From Williamsia soli (GTDB lineage Bacteria; Actinomycetota; Actinomycetes; Mycobacteriales; Mycobacteriaceae), in assembly GCF_017377795.1 (NCBI RefSeq), contig NZ_JAFRDR010000002.1, positions 186,001 through 250,000 on the forward strand: a stretch of 64,000 bases of DNA, given 5' to 3'. Position 1 is the stretch's first letter. Every line of letters starts with the position of its first letter. Positions 17,047 through 25,147 of this stretch are shown one piece after another. The position numbers and the translations under genes were made by a program. The notes under the pieces are model-generated. The model worked only from the letters and a program-made list of their open reading frames with translations, searched no databases and had not been told where the DNA came from.

Positions 17047-18150
17047 TCACGGCATGGTCAGAACGGCCTTGACCGTGACACCCGATTGCGTGTCTGCGAT
17101 GGCCTTCTCGATGTCGTCGAACGCGTACCGCGTGATGAGCTGGTCGAAAGGGAACCGCCCGGCACGGTACAGCGCCAGCAGCTCCGGGATGAAGACCTGT
17201 GGAACCGAGTCACCTTCGATGCCGCCCACGAGTGTCTTACCCGCTCCGGAGACCAACCCGAGTGGCAGTACCGCATCCGGTTTCGGCACTCCGAGCAACG
17301 CGATGGTCGCGCCGAAGCGGGTGGAGTTGATCGCATCGGCGACCACCGACGGGATCGCCGTCGTGTCGATCGCGTACGCGGCGCCACCGCCGGTGATCGC
17401 GTGGATCGTCGCGACGACATCGTCGGAGGCACCGTTGACCGTGTGAGTTGCACCCAGTTTCGTCGCGAACTCCAGTCGCTGATCGAGAACGTCGACCGCG
17501 ATGATCGTCGTGGCGCCCGCGATCTGCGCGGCCATGATGGCGGAGAGGCCGACAGCTCCTGCCCCGGTCACCACCACGCTGGCTCCGGCAGGGACGTTCA
17601 GTGAGTTCAAAACCGTTCCGGCTCCGGTCTGGATGCCGCAGCCGAGTGGTCCGACGATGTCGAGGGGCACATCGTCGGGGATCTTGACGGCATTGTGCGC
17701 GCTGACGATCGCGTGGGTTGCGAACGAGGACTGCCCGAAGAACGATCCCCGGATCACCTCTCCGTCCGAGCCCTTGATCGTGGTGGTCCCGTCTTCGCGG
17801 ACACCGGCGACGTTCAGCAACAGGAAGTTGACGCAGTAGGCCGCTCGGCCGCTGAGGCAGTTGTCGCAGTGGCCGCAGGCAGCGAACGAAAGCCCCACGT
17901 GGTCGCCGACCCCGAACCCGGTGACCGCTGCACCGACCTGTTCGACGATGCCTGCACCTTCATGTCCGAGGACCATCGGCAACGCTGCCGGGATGTGGCC
18001 GTGAACCACCGCGAGGTCGGTGTGGCAGAGCCCCGTCGCCACGATCTTCACCAAGATCTCGGTGGGCTCGAGTTCGTCGAGCACCACCTGTTCGAACGTG
18101 AACGGAGAATCGACACCGCGCAGGACAGCAGCGTTGGCGGAGGTGGTCAT
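17047..18150 (-). CDS. Zinc-dependent alcohol dehydrogenase (class III/aryl-alcohol type)
   Basis: 367 residues. Catalytic zinc ligands are C42 (GLCHTD), H63-E64 (GHEGAG) and a cysteine in the GPLGCGIQTG block. The structural zinc site has four cysteines at 92, 95, 98 and 106. The Rossmann motif VVVTGAGAVGLSA follows. It should oxidise primary or benzylic alcohols with NAD+, or reduce aldehydes. ATG 18150 fits the family N-terminus (MTTSANAAVLRG); a longer frame to 18210 is rejected because it would cover the promoter. It leads an operon with a TetR gene. Confidence 0.9.
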   Translation of the reverse strand: MTTSANAAVLRGVDSPFTFEQVVLDELEPTEILVKIVATGLCHTDLAVVHGHIPAALPMVLGHEGAGIVEQVGAAVTGFGVGDHVGLSFAACGHCDNCLSGRAAYCVNFLLLNVAGVREDGTTTIKGSDGEVIRGSFFGQSSFATHAIVSAHNAVKIPDDVPLDIVGPLGCGIQTGAGTVLNSLNVPAGASVVVTGAGAVGLSAIMAAQIAGATTIIAVDVLDQRLEFATKLGATHTVNGASDDVVATIHAITGGGAAYAIDTTAIPSVVADAINSTRFGATIALLGVPKPDAVLPLGLVSGAGKTLVGGIEGDSVPQVFIPELLALYRAGRFPFDQLITRYAFDDIEKAIADTQSGVTVKAVLTMP

Positions 18151-18197
18151 GAGAATCTGCCTTTCTGACAACAGGGCCGCAGCTGTGCGGCACCCCG

Positions 18198-18227
18198 AGT
18201 GTAGACCCACTTTCTGACAGATGTCGA
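18198..18227 (-). promoter_or_regulatory. Promoter of the alcohol dehydrogenase operon
   Basis: On the minus strand a -35 box TCGACA (18222-18227) and a -10 box TACACT (18198-18203) are separated by 18 bp, about 50 bp upstream of ATG 18150. The -35 box lies inside the dyad at 18210-18231, so a bound repressor would exclude RNA polymerase. Confidence 0.5.
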
Positions 18228-18231
18228 AAAG
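18210..18231. promoter_or_regulatory. Candidate TetR operator, CTTTCTGAC-agat-GTCGAAAAG
   Basis: An imperfect dyad (7 of 9 pairs) overlapping the promoter -35 box. Its left arm CTTTCTGACA is repeated at 18161-18170 in the 5' leader of the same operon. The TetR gene in the operon (16461) is the natural candidate to bind. Confidence 0.45.
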
Positions 18232-18259
18232 TACTCGTAGCAGCCGGATGACGGCTTGA

Positions 18260-20641
18260 TCACGCTCCGACGTATGCGGCGAGGTGCTGTCCGGTCAGGG
18301 TTGATTTGTCTGCCACGAGGTCGGCGGGAGTGCCCTCGAACACGATCCGGCCACCGTCATGGCCGGCTCCGGGACCGAGATCGATGATCCAGTCGGCATG
18401 AGCCATCACTGCCTGATGATGCTCGATGACGATCACCGATTTACCGGACTCGACGAGGCGGTCGAGCAGCCCGAGCAGATTCTCGACATCGGCAAGATGC
18501 AGACCGGTGGTCGGTTCATCGAGGACGTAGATCTCGCCCTTACCTGCCATCTGGGTTGCCAGCTTGATCCGCTGCCTCTCGCCGCCGGACAGTGTGGTCA
18601 GTGGCTGGCCCAGTTTGATGTACCCCAGGCCAACGTCAACGAGACGTTCCAAGATCTTGTGCGCGGCAGGAAGTTTCGCTTCACCGTCACCGAAGAACAC
18701 CTCGGCCTCGGCCACGGACATGCCGAGCACCTCGCTGATGTCGCGACCACCGAACGTGAACTCCAGCACGGCCGACTGAAATCGTTTGCCGTCGCACTCC
18801 TCACATCTGCTCGCCACCCCGGCCATCATCGCGAGATCCGAGTAGATGACTCCCGCGCCGTTGCACGTCGGGCAGGCGCCTTCAGAGTTTGCGCTGAACA
18901 GGGCCGGCTTGACCCCGTTGGCTTTTGCGAAGGCTTTACGGATCGGTTCCAGCAGTCCGGTATAGGTCGCGGGGTTGCTGCGCCGAGAGCCCTTGATCGG
19001 CGTCTGATCGACCGACACGACCTCGTCCAGGCCGGTCACGGACCCTTGGATCAGCGAACTCTTTCCCGATCCGGCGACGCCCGTCAGCACGACCAGAACG
19101 CCCAAGGGAATGTCCACGTCGACGTCTTGCAGATTGTGTGAGTCAGCACCGCGCACCTGCAGCGATCCAGCGGGCTCGCGGACCGACTCCTTCAAGGACG
19201 CCCGATCATCGAGGTGGTGCCCTGTCAAGGTGTCACTGGTTCGCAGGCCCTGCACCGTGCCCTCGAACATCACCTCTCCACCCTCGGAGCCCGCACGCGG
19301 TCCGAGGTCGACGACGTGGTCGCCTATCGCAATCGTCTCCGGCTTGTGCTCGACCACCAAGACGGTGTTGCCCTTGTCGCGCAGCCGGAGCAGGAGACTG
19401 TTCATCCGTTCGATGTCGTGTGGGTGCAGTCCGATCGTCGGTTCGTCGAACACATAGGTGACGTCGGTCAAGGACGAGCCGAGGTGTCGGATCATCTTGG
19501 TGCGCTGGGCTTCGCCACCTGAGAGAGTGCCCGAGGGGCGATCGAGCGATAGGTAGCCCAGGCCGATCTCCACAAAAGAGTCGAGGGTCTGCTGCAGCGT
19601 GGACAGCAGGCCCGCCACCGACGGTTCATCCAGTCCGCGCACCCACTCCGCGAGATCGCTGATCTGCATGGCGCAGGCGTCGGCGATGCTGACCTTTCCG
19701 ATCTTCGACGACCGGGCTGCTTCACTCAGCCGTGTCCCGTTGCACTCCGGGCAGGTCGCGAATGTGACCGCTCGCTCCACGAACGCCCTGATGTGAGGCT
19801 GCATCGCGTCGACATCCTTGGAGAGGAAAGACTTTTGAATCTGCGGGATCAGACCCGAGTACGTCAGGTTGATCCCATCCACCTTTATTTTGGTGGGCTC
19901 GCGATACAGCAGATCGTTCAATTGCTTCTTCGTGAACTTGCTGATCGGCTTGTCGGGGTCGAAGTATCCGCAACCGCGGAAGATTCGTCCGTACCAGCCC
20001 TCCATGCTGTAACCCGGAATGGTGATCGCGCTCTCGTTGAGCGACTTGTTCGCGTCGTACAAAGCGGTGAGGTCGATGTCGGAGACCGAACCCCGCCCCT
20101 CGCAGCGCGGACACATTCCGCCGGTGATGCTGAACTCCCGACGTTCTTTCGTCTCCCGGCCACCGCGCTCGATGGTCACAGCGCCGGCGCCCGAGATCGA
20201 AGCGACGTTGAACGAGTACGCCTGCGGTGATCCGATGTGCGGTTTTCCGAGGCGGCTGAACAGGATTCGTAACATTGCATTGGCGTCGGTGGCCGTGCCG
20301 ACGGTGGAACGCGGATCTGCGCCCATTCGTTGCTGGTCGACGATGATCGCTGTCGTCAGGCCGTCCATGACATCGACTTCAGGTCGCGCGAGCGTGGGCA
20401 TGAACCCTTGGACGAACGCACTGTAGGTCTCGTTGATCATGCGTTGCGACTCGGCGGCGATCGTGCTGAACACCAGTGAGCTCTTACCCGACCCGGACAC
20501 GCCGGTGAACACCGTCAGGCGCCGCTTCGGTATCTCGACGCTGATGTCCTTCAGATTGTTCACCCGTGCTCCCTGCACGCGGATCAGATCGTGACTGTCC
20601 GCAACGTGTTGGGCAGGTTGCGAGTTCTTCTTGGTGGCCAT
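18260..20641 (-). CDS. UvrA-like ABC ATPase (short UvrA paralogue)
   Basis: 793 residues from ATG 20641. It has two ABC cassettes: Walker A motifs GVSGSGKSS and [12 protein letters not shown] signatures LSGGEAQR and LSGGERQR, and D-E-P-T Walker B ends. Zinc-type pairs [16 protein letters not shown] and CPTCNGAG are present. It is ~150 residues shorter than the true repair UvrA and corresponds to the UvrA2/DrrC class linked to resistance against DNA-binding drugs. It may remove intercalators or assist repair. A VOC protein and AraC regulator gene lie upstream in the same direction, 40 bp away, so a small resistance operon is plausible. Confidence 0.9.
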   Translation of the reverse strand: MATKKNSQPAQHVADSHDLIRVQGARVNNLKDISVEIPKRRLTVFTGVSGSGKSSLVFSTIAAESQRMINETYSAFVQGFMPTLARPEVDVMDGLTTAIIVDQQRMGADPRSTVGTATDANAMLRILFSRLGKPHIGSPQAYSFNVASISGAGAVTIERGGRETKERREFSITGGMCPRCEGRGSVSDIDLTALYDANKSLNESAITIPGYSMEGWYGRIFRGCGYFDPDKPISKFTKKQLNDLLYREPTKIKVDGINLTYSGLIPQIQKSFLSKDVDAMQPHIRAFVERAVTFATCPECNGTRLSEAARSSKIGKVSIADACAMQISDLAEWVRGLDEPSVAGLLSTLQQTLDSFVEIGLGYLSLDRPSGTLSGGEAQRTKMIRHLGSSLTDVTYVFDEPTIGLHPHDIERMNSLLLRLRDKGNTVLVVEHKPETIAIGDHVVDLGPRAGSEGGEVMFEGTVQGLRTSDTLTGHHLDDRASLKESVREPAGSLQVRGADSHNLQDVDVDIPLGVLVVLTGVAGSGKSSLIQGSVTGLDEVVSVDQTPIKGSRRSNPATYTGLLEPIRKAFAKANGVKPALFSANSEGACPTCNGAGVIYSDLAMMAGVASRCEECDGKRFQSAVLEFTFGGRDISEVLGMSVAEAEVFFGDGEAKLPAAHKILERLVDVGLGYIKLGQPLTTLSGGERQRIKLATQMAGKGEIYVLDEPTTGLHLADVENLLGLLDRLVESGKSVIVIEHHQAVMAHADWIIDLGPGAGHDGGRIVFEGTPADLVADKSTLTGQHLAAYVGA

Positions 20642-20681
20642 GGGGGCTACGGTCTCCAAAATTTCGGGCGGACGTGTGATT

Positions 20682-21092
20682 TCAGCGTTTTTCCTGGATT
20701 CGAATCATGTTCCCGGCGGGATCGCGCAGGGCGCAATCGCGAACGCCGTACGGCTGCTCTGTCGGCTCCTGGACGATCTCGGTGCCGCCCGCCTGAACCT
20801 TCTCGAAGGTGCTGTCGAGGTCGCTGGTGGCCAGCAGGATGCTGGCGTAGGTACCCTTCGCCATCATCTCCTCGATGGTGCGACGTTCGGCGTCGGTGGT
20901 ACCGGGGTCGGCGGCGGGCGGGTGCAGCACGATCGACACATCGGGCTGGCCGACGGGACCGACAGTGAGCCAACGCAACCCGTTGTAGCCCACGTCGTTG
21001 CGGAGTTCGAAGCCCAGGGTGTCGCGGTAGAACGCAAGAGCCGCATCGGGATCGTTCTGAGGAAGGAAGCTGGAGTGGATGCTGATGTTCAT
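20682..21092 (-). CDS. VOC family protein (glyoxalase-like)
   Basis: 136 residues with one VOC module of the PhnB/glyoxalase type: NDPDAALAFYRDTLGFELRND at the start, WLTVGPVG in the middle and YGVRDCALRDPAGNMIRI at the end, where the metal and substrate positions lie. I chose ATG 21092 because the family begins there; longer frames read into the AraC gene. It starts 5 bp after the AraC stop and is followed by the UvrA-like gene after 40 bp. The three genes may form a drug or electrophile response unit. Confidence 0.88.
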   Translation of the reverse strand: MNISIHSSFLPQNDPDAALAFYRDTLGFELRNDVGYNGLRWLTVGPVGQPDVSIVLHPPAADPGTTDAERRTIEEMMAKGTYASILLATSDLDSTFEKVQAGGTEIVQEPTEQPYGVRDCALRDPAGNMIRIQEKR

Positions 21093-21097
21093 GTCGG

Positions 21098-21565
21098 TCA
21101 CGTTAGTTGCGACGACGGGGCCGGCGCTTCTCGATTCCTGATCGGTCTCGTCACCTGTTTCGCAACACACGAGGGCATCCCTGCAGTCGCGAGTGCCGCG
21201 TCGCGCCGATAGACGCTGGGCGGGACGCCGACCAGCTCCGTGAATCGGGTACTGAACGTGCCCAGTGAGGAGCAGCCCACCGTGAAGCACACCTCGGTGA
21301 CACTGAGATCACCGCGTCGCAGCAACGCCATGGCCCGCTCGATCCGCCGGGTCATCAGGTAGGCGTAGGGGGATTCCCCGTATGCCCGTTTGAACTCGCG
21401 ACTGAGGTGGCCGGCTGACATGTTCACACCGCGCGCAAGAGCCTCGACGTCCAGGGGTTGCGCGTGCTCTCGGTCGATCCGATCTCGGACGCGGCGCAGC
21501 AGAGCGAGGTCGCGCAACTGTTGGGCGTCGCGCAACCGTTGAGTGCCGGGAGGTGTGCTGGTCAT
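21098..21565 (-). CDS. AraC family transcriptional regulator
   Basis: 155 residues, essentially only the DNA-binding module: two HTH motifs, the first near residues 40-60 (DVEALARGVNMSAGHLSREFKRAYGES) and the second near 88-110 (SVTEVCFTVGCSSLGTFSTRFTELVG). There is no separate effector domain; regulators of this short type often respond through partners or act as simple activators. It is the first gene of a probable operon with VOC and UvrA-like genes. Confidence 0.88.
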   Translation of the reverse strand: MTSTPPGTQRLRDAQQLRDLALLRRVRDRIDREHAQPLDVEALARGVNMSAGHLSREFKRAYGESPYAYLMTRRIERAMALLRRGDLSVTEVCFTVGCSSLGTFSTRFTELVGVPPSVYRRDAALATAGMPSCVAKQVTRPIRNREAPAPSSQLT

Positions 21566-21744
21566 CTCACTGATCGTGCCACCTGGTACCGATCGGTGGC
21601 CAGTGCCCGACGCTCAACACCTGTGACGCCGTGTGGACGCCCTCCCGAATCGAGCGTGTCGTATTGGTGAAGGTACCTCGGGCGGCGCCGCGACAACTAC
21701 ATGCTCGATATGTAGGCACTCATCAGAATTGTCTCGAATTACCA

Positions 21745-21755
21745 CCCCTAAGGGG
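21745..21755. promoter_or_regulatory. CCCCTAAGGGG dyad, same core as the MerR operators near 52 kb
   Basis: An 11-bp dyad located 70 bp upstream of the methyltransferase gene in an AT-rich stretch. The core equals the one in the MerR operators at 51877 and 52023 (there read as its complement). No good -35 box precedes it, so a chance match is possible. Confidence 0.25.
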
Positions 21756-21824
21756 CGAATATACGTGCGGCTGCGTTTATATGTAATAGTTGACGAAGAC
21801 GATGCATAGACCGCGTCGCGCGAT

Positions 21825-22646
21825 ATGCGAATACAGGAAACGGTGGATCAGCTGACGGGACCCGTCATTGCTGATGACGAATACCGACGGGCAATTCGGG
21901 ATGGACGGGGATCAGACGTGAGCAATTTTTCGTGGCCGCTGACACGAGTGCAGCACACCGAGAATGTACATTCGCTTAAATCTGGACGAAGTATCAACGA
22001 TTTCACACGTGATAAATCGTCATTCGATCTGAAGACCTGGGATGGCCATTCGGCGCCTGACTCTGACCGCTGGAACTACAACACTCATTACTATCGGCTG
22101 ACCGACACGCTGATGCCCGTTACCGATTCTGTCTTGGACTTCGGGTGTGGGGAAGGGATGCTGACCCGGCGGTTGCGGGCTCGGTCAGCTCGTGTCGTGG
22201 GGATCGACCCTGACCAGCACAGTATCCGCGCAGCTCGCGAGCAGTCCGGCAGCGACATCGACTACATCTGCGGCGACGCACTCGAGTATCCGTTCGAACC
22301 AGAATCGTTCGACGCAGTCGTCTCCGTGGCGGTTCTGCACCACATCGATGCCGCACGTGGACTCGAACGCATGGCTGAACTCGTCAGACCGGGTGGCACC
22401 GTGATGGTGATCGGCTGTGCGAGCAGTGAACGACCTCGCGATCTGGTCATCGACCTCACATCGACCGTCGCCGCGCTCGCCGTACTCAGTCGACACAAAT
22501 TGTGGAAGCACCCCTGCCCCGTTGTCTGGCCACCGCCTGCGAGCTATCGGGAAATGAAGGAACTGGCGCATGAATTGCTGCCGGGTTCACAATTTCGGCG
22601 TCACCTGCTGTTTCGCTATTCGATCTCATGGACAAAACCCCGCTGA
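21825..22646 (+). CDS. Class I SAM-dependent methyltransferase
   Basis: 273 residues. Motif I is VLDFGCGEGMLTRRL near residues 104-118, motif II is VVGIDPD, motif III GDALEYPFEPESFDAVVS, and the LRPGG-like post-motif is LVRPGGTVMVIGC. The fold is that of UbiE/COQ5-type enzymes. The first ~75 residues are not conserved and the ATG at 21825 may be upstream of the true start; a GTG/ATG choice cannot be settled. The substrate is unknown. It stands alone behind a long AT-rich leader and is convergent with the lipid operon. Confidence 0.85.
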   Translation: MRIQETVDQLTGPVIADDEYRRAIRDGRGSDVSNFSWPLTRVQHTENVHSLKSGRSINDFTRDKSSFDLKTWDGHSAPDSDRWNYNTHYYRLTDTLMPVTDSVLDFGCGEGMLTRRLRARSARVVGIDPDQHSIRAAREQSGSDIDYICGDALEYPFEPESFDAVVSVAVLHHIDAARGLERMAELVRPGGTVMVIGCASSERPRDLVIDLTSTVAALAVLSRHKLWKHPCPVVWPPPASYREMKELAHELLPGSQFRRHLLFRYSISWTKPR

Positions 22647-22650
22647 TACC

Positions 22651-22678
22651 AGGTGGTACACGGCAATGCCGTGCACCT
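22651..22678. terminator. Hairpin between convergent genes
   Basis: AGGTG and CACGG (with a 3-nt bulge) pair with CCGTG and CACCT around the loop CAATG. It lies between the ends of the methyltransferase gene and the lipid operon. It has no T-tract, as is common in actinobacteria. Confidence 0.4.
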
Positions 22679-22718
22679 ACATGCGCCGCTGCGGGCATTG
22701 GGGTATCCCTGAGAGAAT

Positions 22719-23699
22719 TCAGTAGGAATACTCCTGCCGAACCTCAGGGTCGATTCTGCCGATCACGTTCTCGGCGGCCTCCACAAACGTCGGCACCCAG
22801 TCAGTGGCTCCGAGCACGATGGCGGCATGACCACCTGCGGCGGAGAACACTTGAGCGCCCGTGATCGACGCGGCCAGCCGGCGCTGTCGGCGGCTGGGGA
22901 TGATCCGGTCCCGAGTGGTCACGACAACGGCGGTCGGCACGTCCACGTCGCCGATCCACGTCGCCGAGTCGAAACGCCCCAGTTCGGCGAGCGCGTGAGG
23001 GATCGACCACGCACTGGTGCTGCGGAACTCGACTCGCGTCCAAGCGGCCGAGTCGGCGACCTCGATGGACGGCAGCTCGGGGAGTGTCTGTGCCAGCTGA
23101 TCCACGTGTGCCAGCGCGAAGCCCGTCAAAGGCATCATGGTCGCGGTCATGAGCGGGAAAAAGAGGCGCTCACCATGTTTGCCGCGGAAGTTTCTTGCTG
23201 TTGAGCACAAGACGAGGCCCGAGACCCTGTGCGGATGACGTCGCCAGGTGAGCTGCGCGACGGCGCCGCCCATCGAATACCCGGCGATCACCGCGCGATC
23301 GACACCCAGCGCGTCGAGTACTGCGGCCACGTCGTCGGCGCAATCATCGAACTCGAACTTTGCCGAGCGGATGCCCCGACCATGCCACCGTTGGTCGAAA
23401 GTGACCACCCGATAGTGATTCGATAGGGCACCGAACGTTGCCATCCAGCTCAGATATGCGGTGCAGCCGAGGGCGTGCAGAAGCACGATGGTCGGCGCCT
23501 CCGGGGTCGGGCCGGGCACGTCGACGACAAAAGTCTGCCCGCGTCCCGGCAATTCGAGAATCTGCCCTTCGGGCACACTGTCGACCTCGGGCGGTGACGG
23601 AAGGGCCGCACGAAGCCCGGCTGCGGCTCCCTTGCGCATGAGGTCGACGCCGGGTCCGGACAGCCGTTGCGCTGTGGTCTTCATTTTGCGGACAGTCAT
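22719..23699 (-). CDS. Alpha/beta hydrolase
   Basis: 326 residues of the alpha/beta hydrolase fold. The oxyanion region is LLHALGC, the nucleophile elbow is GYSMGG (catalytic Ser), the acid is probably the Asp in TTRDRIIP and the base the His in AAGGHAAIV. It should cleave an ester or lactone, probably of lipid origin. I chose ATG 23699 (protein MTVRKMKTT), preceded by AAAGGGTGAG. It is the last gene of the five-gene lipid operon 22719-28464. Confidence 0.85.
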   Translation of the reverse strand: MTVRKMKTTAQRLSGPGVDLMRKGAAAGLRAALPSPPEVDSVPEGQILELPGRGQTFVVDVPGPTPEAPTIVLLHALGCTAYLSWMATFGALSNHYRVVTFDQRWHGRGIRSAKFEFDDCADDVAAVLDALGVDRAVIAGYSMGGAVAQLTWRRHPHRVSGLVLCSTARNFRGKHGERLFFPLMTATMMPLTGFALAHVDQLAQTLPELPSIEVADSAAWTRVEFRSTSAWSIPHALAELGRFDSATWIGDVDVPTAVVVTTRDRIIPSRRQRRLAASITGAQVFSAAGGHAAIVLGATDWVPTFVEAAENVIGRIDPEVRQEYSY

Positions 23700-23724
23700 T
23701 CGTCTCACCCTTTCTGGTGCTGCG

Positions 23725-25119
23725 TCACGGGCTACGCAATTGTTCGAGGGCCGGTTCCAACGCGGCGACAAGCGACGGGAGATCGGGCAGCAGGTCAGGG
23801 CAGCTCAGGGCCGCGATGTTGAGGCGTCCGGCGTACGACCACGCCGTGATGTTGAGACCGATGCCCTCGATGATCGGCCCGACACTGTAAAGGTCGTGTA
23901 GACGAGATCCCGCGATACGGATCTCGTCGGGCGGACCTTTCACATTGGACACGATCACATTGAAGGGTGGCGCATGTCGCGCCGCCATTCGCGCGTGCGA
24001 ATACCACCGCAGGACAGCGCTGAACGGAGCGGGCGGGGTGAATTGGACCCAGTCGGCGAGCATGCTCGGGCCCAGGGTGCGTTGCAGGTCTTTCGAGGCA
24101 CTCGTGATCTTCGAGATCGTGTGCAGCCGTTCGATCGGATCATCGACATCGGTTGCGAGCGTGGTGAACAGGTTGGATACCCGGTTGCCGCTGAGGCGGG
24201 GTGAGCTGCCCGCTTCTTCGGTCGAGACCGGTACGCCTGCCAGCAGCGCAGTCGCCGGATGCTCGTCGTGAGAGTCGAACCACGTTCGGAGCGCACCGCC
24301 CACAACCGCCAGGACGACGTCGTTGATGGTGACTCCGTTGGCCTTGCGAACCTGTTTGACGTGCGCCATATCGAGCGTGCAGGTGGCGAAGTTCCGCCGC
24401 GGCGTCAACGCCCCGTTGAACGAGGTGCGGGGGGCATCGAGAATCGGCCGGGGGACACTCACGTCGTGTTCACGCCGTCGGCGTATGGCCGCGACGGCGC
24501 CACTCGTCGTCCGACCGAGCAGGGTATGGAGGGTTCCGATCTGCATGGTCGCGTCGCGCAGTGCCAGTTTGATCTGGGTGCCCTTCGCCGGGACTGCGTC
24601 GAAATGCCAATCGGCGGGAGGGTCGGATCCGGTATCGGCGGTGGTCGCGCCGTCCCCGGAGTCGGCGATGTTGGCGATCAGAGCGTTGGCTGCGCCCCCA
24701 TCTGCGAGTGCATGATGCAGTTTCCCGATGACCGCGACGAGGCCACCAGCCATCCCCTCGCAGACGTGCACCTCCCAGAGTGGGATGCTCCGGTCGAGGG
24801 GCGTGCTGCACACCTGTCCGATCAGTGCTTCGAGTTCCGTGTGACCACCGGGCGGGGGGAGGTCATGCCGGAAGATGTGCCGCCCTGGCTCGATGGGTCC
24901 GTCTGAGATCCACATCGGATGGTTGAGAGCCAGCGGGACCGGCAGAGGACGCTGTTTCAGCGGCGGCAGGTCATTCATGCGGGCGAGCAGTTGTCGCTCG
25001 AGGCCGGCGAACGTGTAGCCATCGCTGGGCTCCATGATGGCGATCTTCAGCGTGTGCATGTGCATGGTGGGCGTCTCCATGTACAGGTACCCGGCGTCGA
25101 CTCCCTCCATGCGTTCCAT
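23725..25119 (-). CDS. Wax ester synthase / diacylglycerol acyltransferase (WS/DGAT)
   Basis: 464 residues from ATG 25119. The catalytic motif HHALADG lies at about 135-141 and the C-terminal block NVIVSNVKGPP is typical. It esterifies an acyl-CoA to a fatty alcohol or diacylglycerol, making wax esters or triacylglycerol storage lipid at the membrane. ATG 25119 gives the family N-terminus MERMEGVDAGYLY; an in-frame ATG at 25173 would add 18 residues and overlap the upstream ligase gene. It follows the FadD ligase, which can supply the acyl-CoA. Confidence 0.9.
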   Translation of the reverse strand: MERMEGVDAGYLYMETPTMHMHTLKIAIMEPSDGYTFAGLERQLLARMNDLPPLKQRPLPVPLALNHPMWISDGPIEPGRHIFRHDLPPPGGHTELEALIGQVCSTPLDRSIPLWEVHVCEGMAGGLVAVIGKLHHALADGGAANALIANIADSGDGATTADTGSDPPADWHFDAVPAKGTQIKLALRDATMQIGTLHTLLGRTTSGAVAAIRRRREHDVSVPRPILDAPRTSFNGALTPRRNFATCTLDMAHVKQVRKANGVTINDVVLAVVGGALRTWFDSHDEHPATALLAGVPVSTEEAGSSPRLSGNRVSNLFTTLATDVDDPIERLHTISKITSASKDLQRTLGPSMLADWVQFTPPAPFSAVLRWYSHARMAARHAPPFNVIVSNVKGPPDEIRIAGSRLHDLYSVGPIIEGIGLNITAWSYAGRLNIAALSCPDLLPDLPSLVAALEPALEQLRSP

Positions 25120-25147
25120 CACGTAGGAACCAGGAGCGCAGCGGTGT

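Noticed and set aside
18260-20641. The UvrA-like gene as the repair gene uvrA
   Set aside because: It is ~150 residues too short and lies without uvrB/uvrC context; it fits the UvrA2/DrrC class better.
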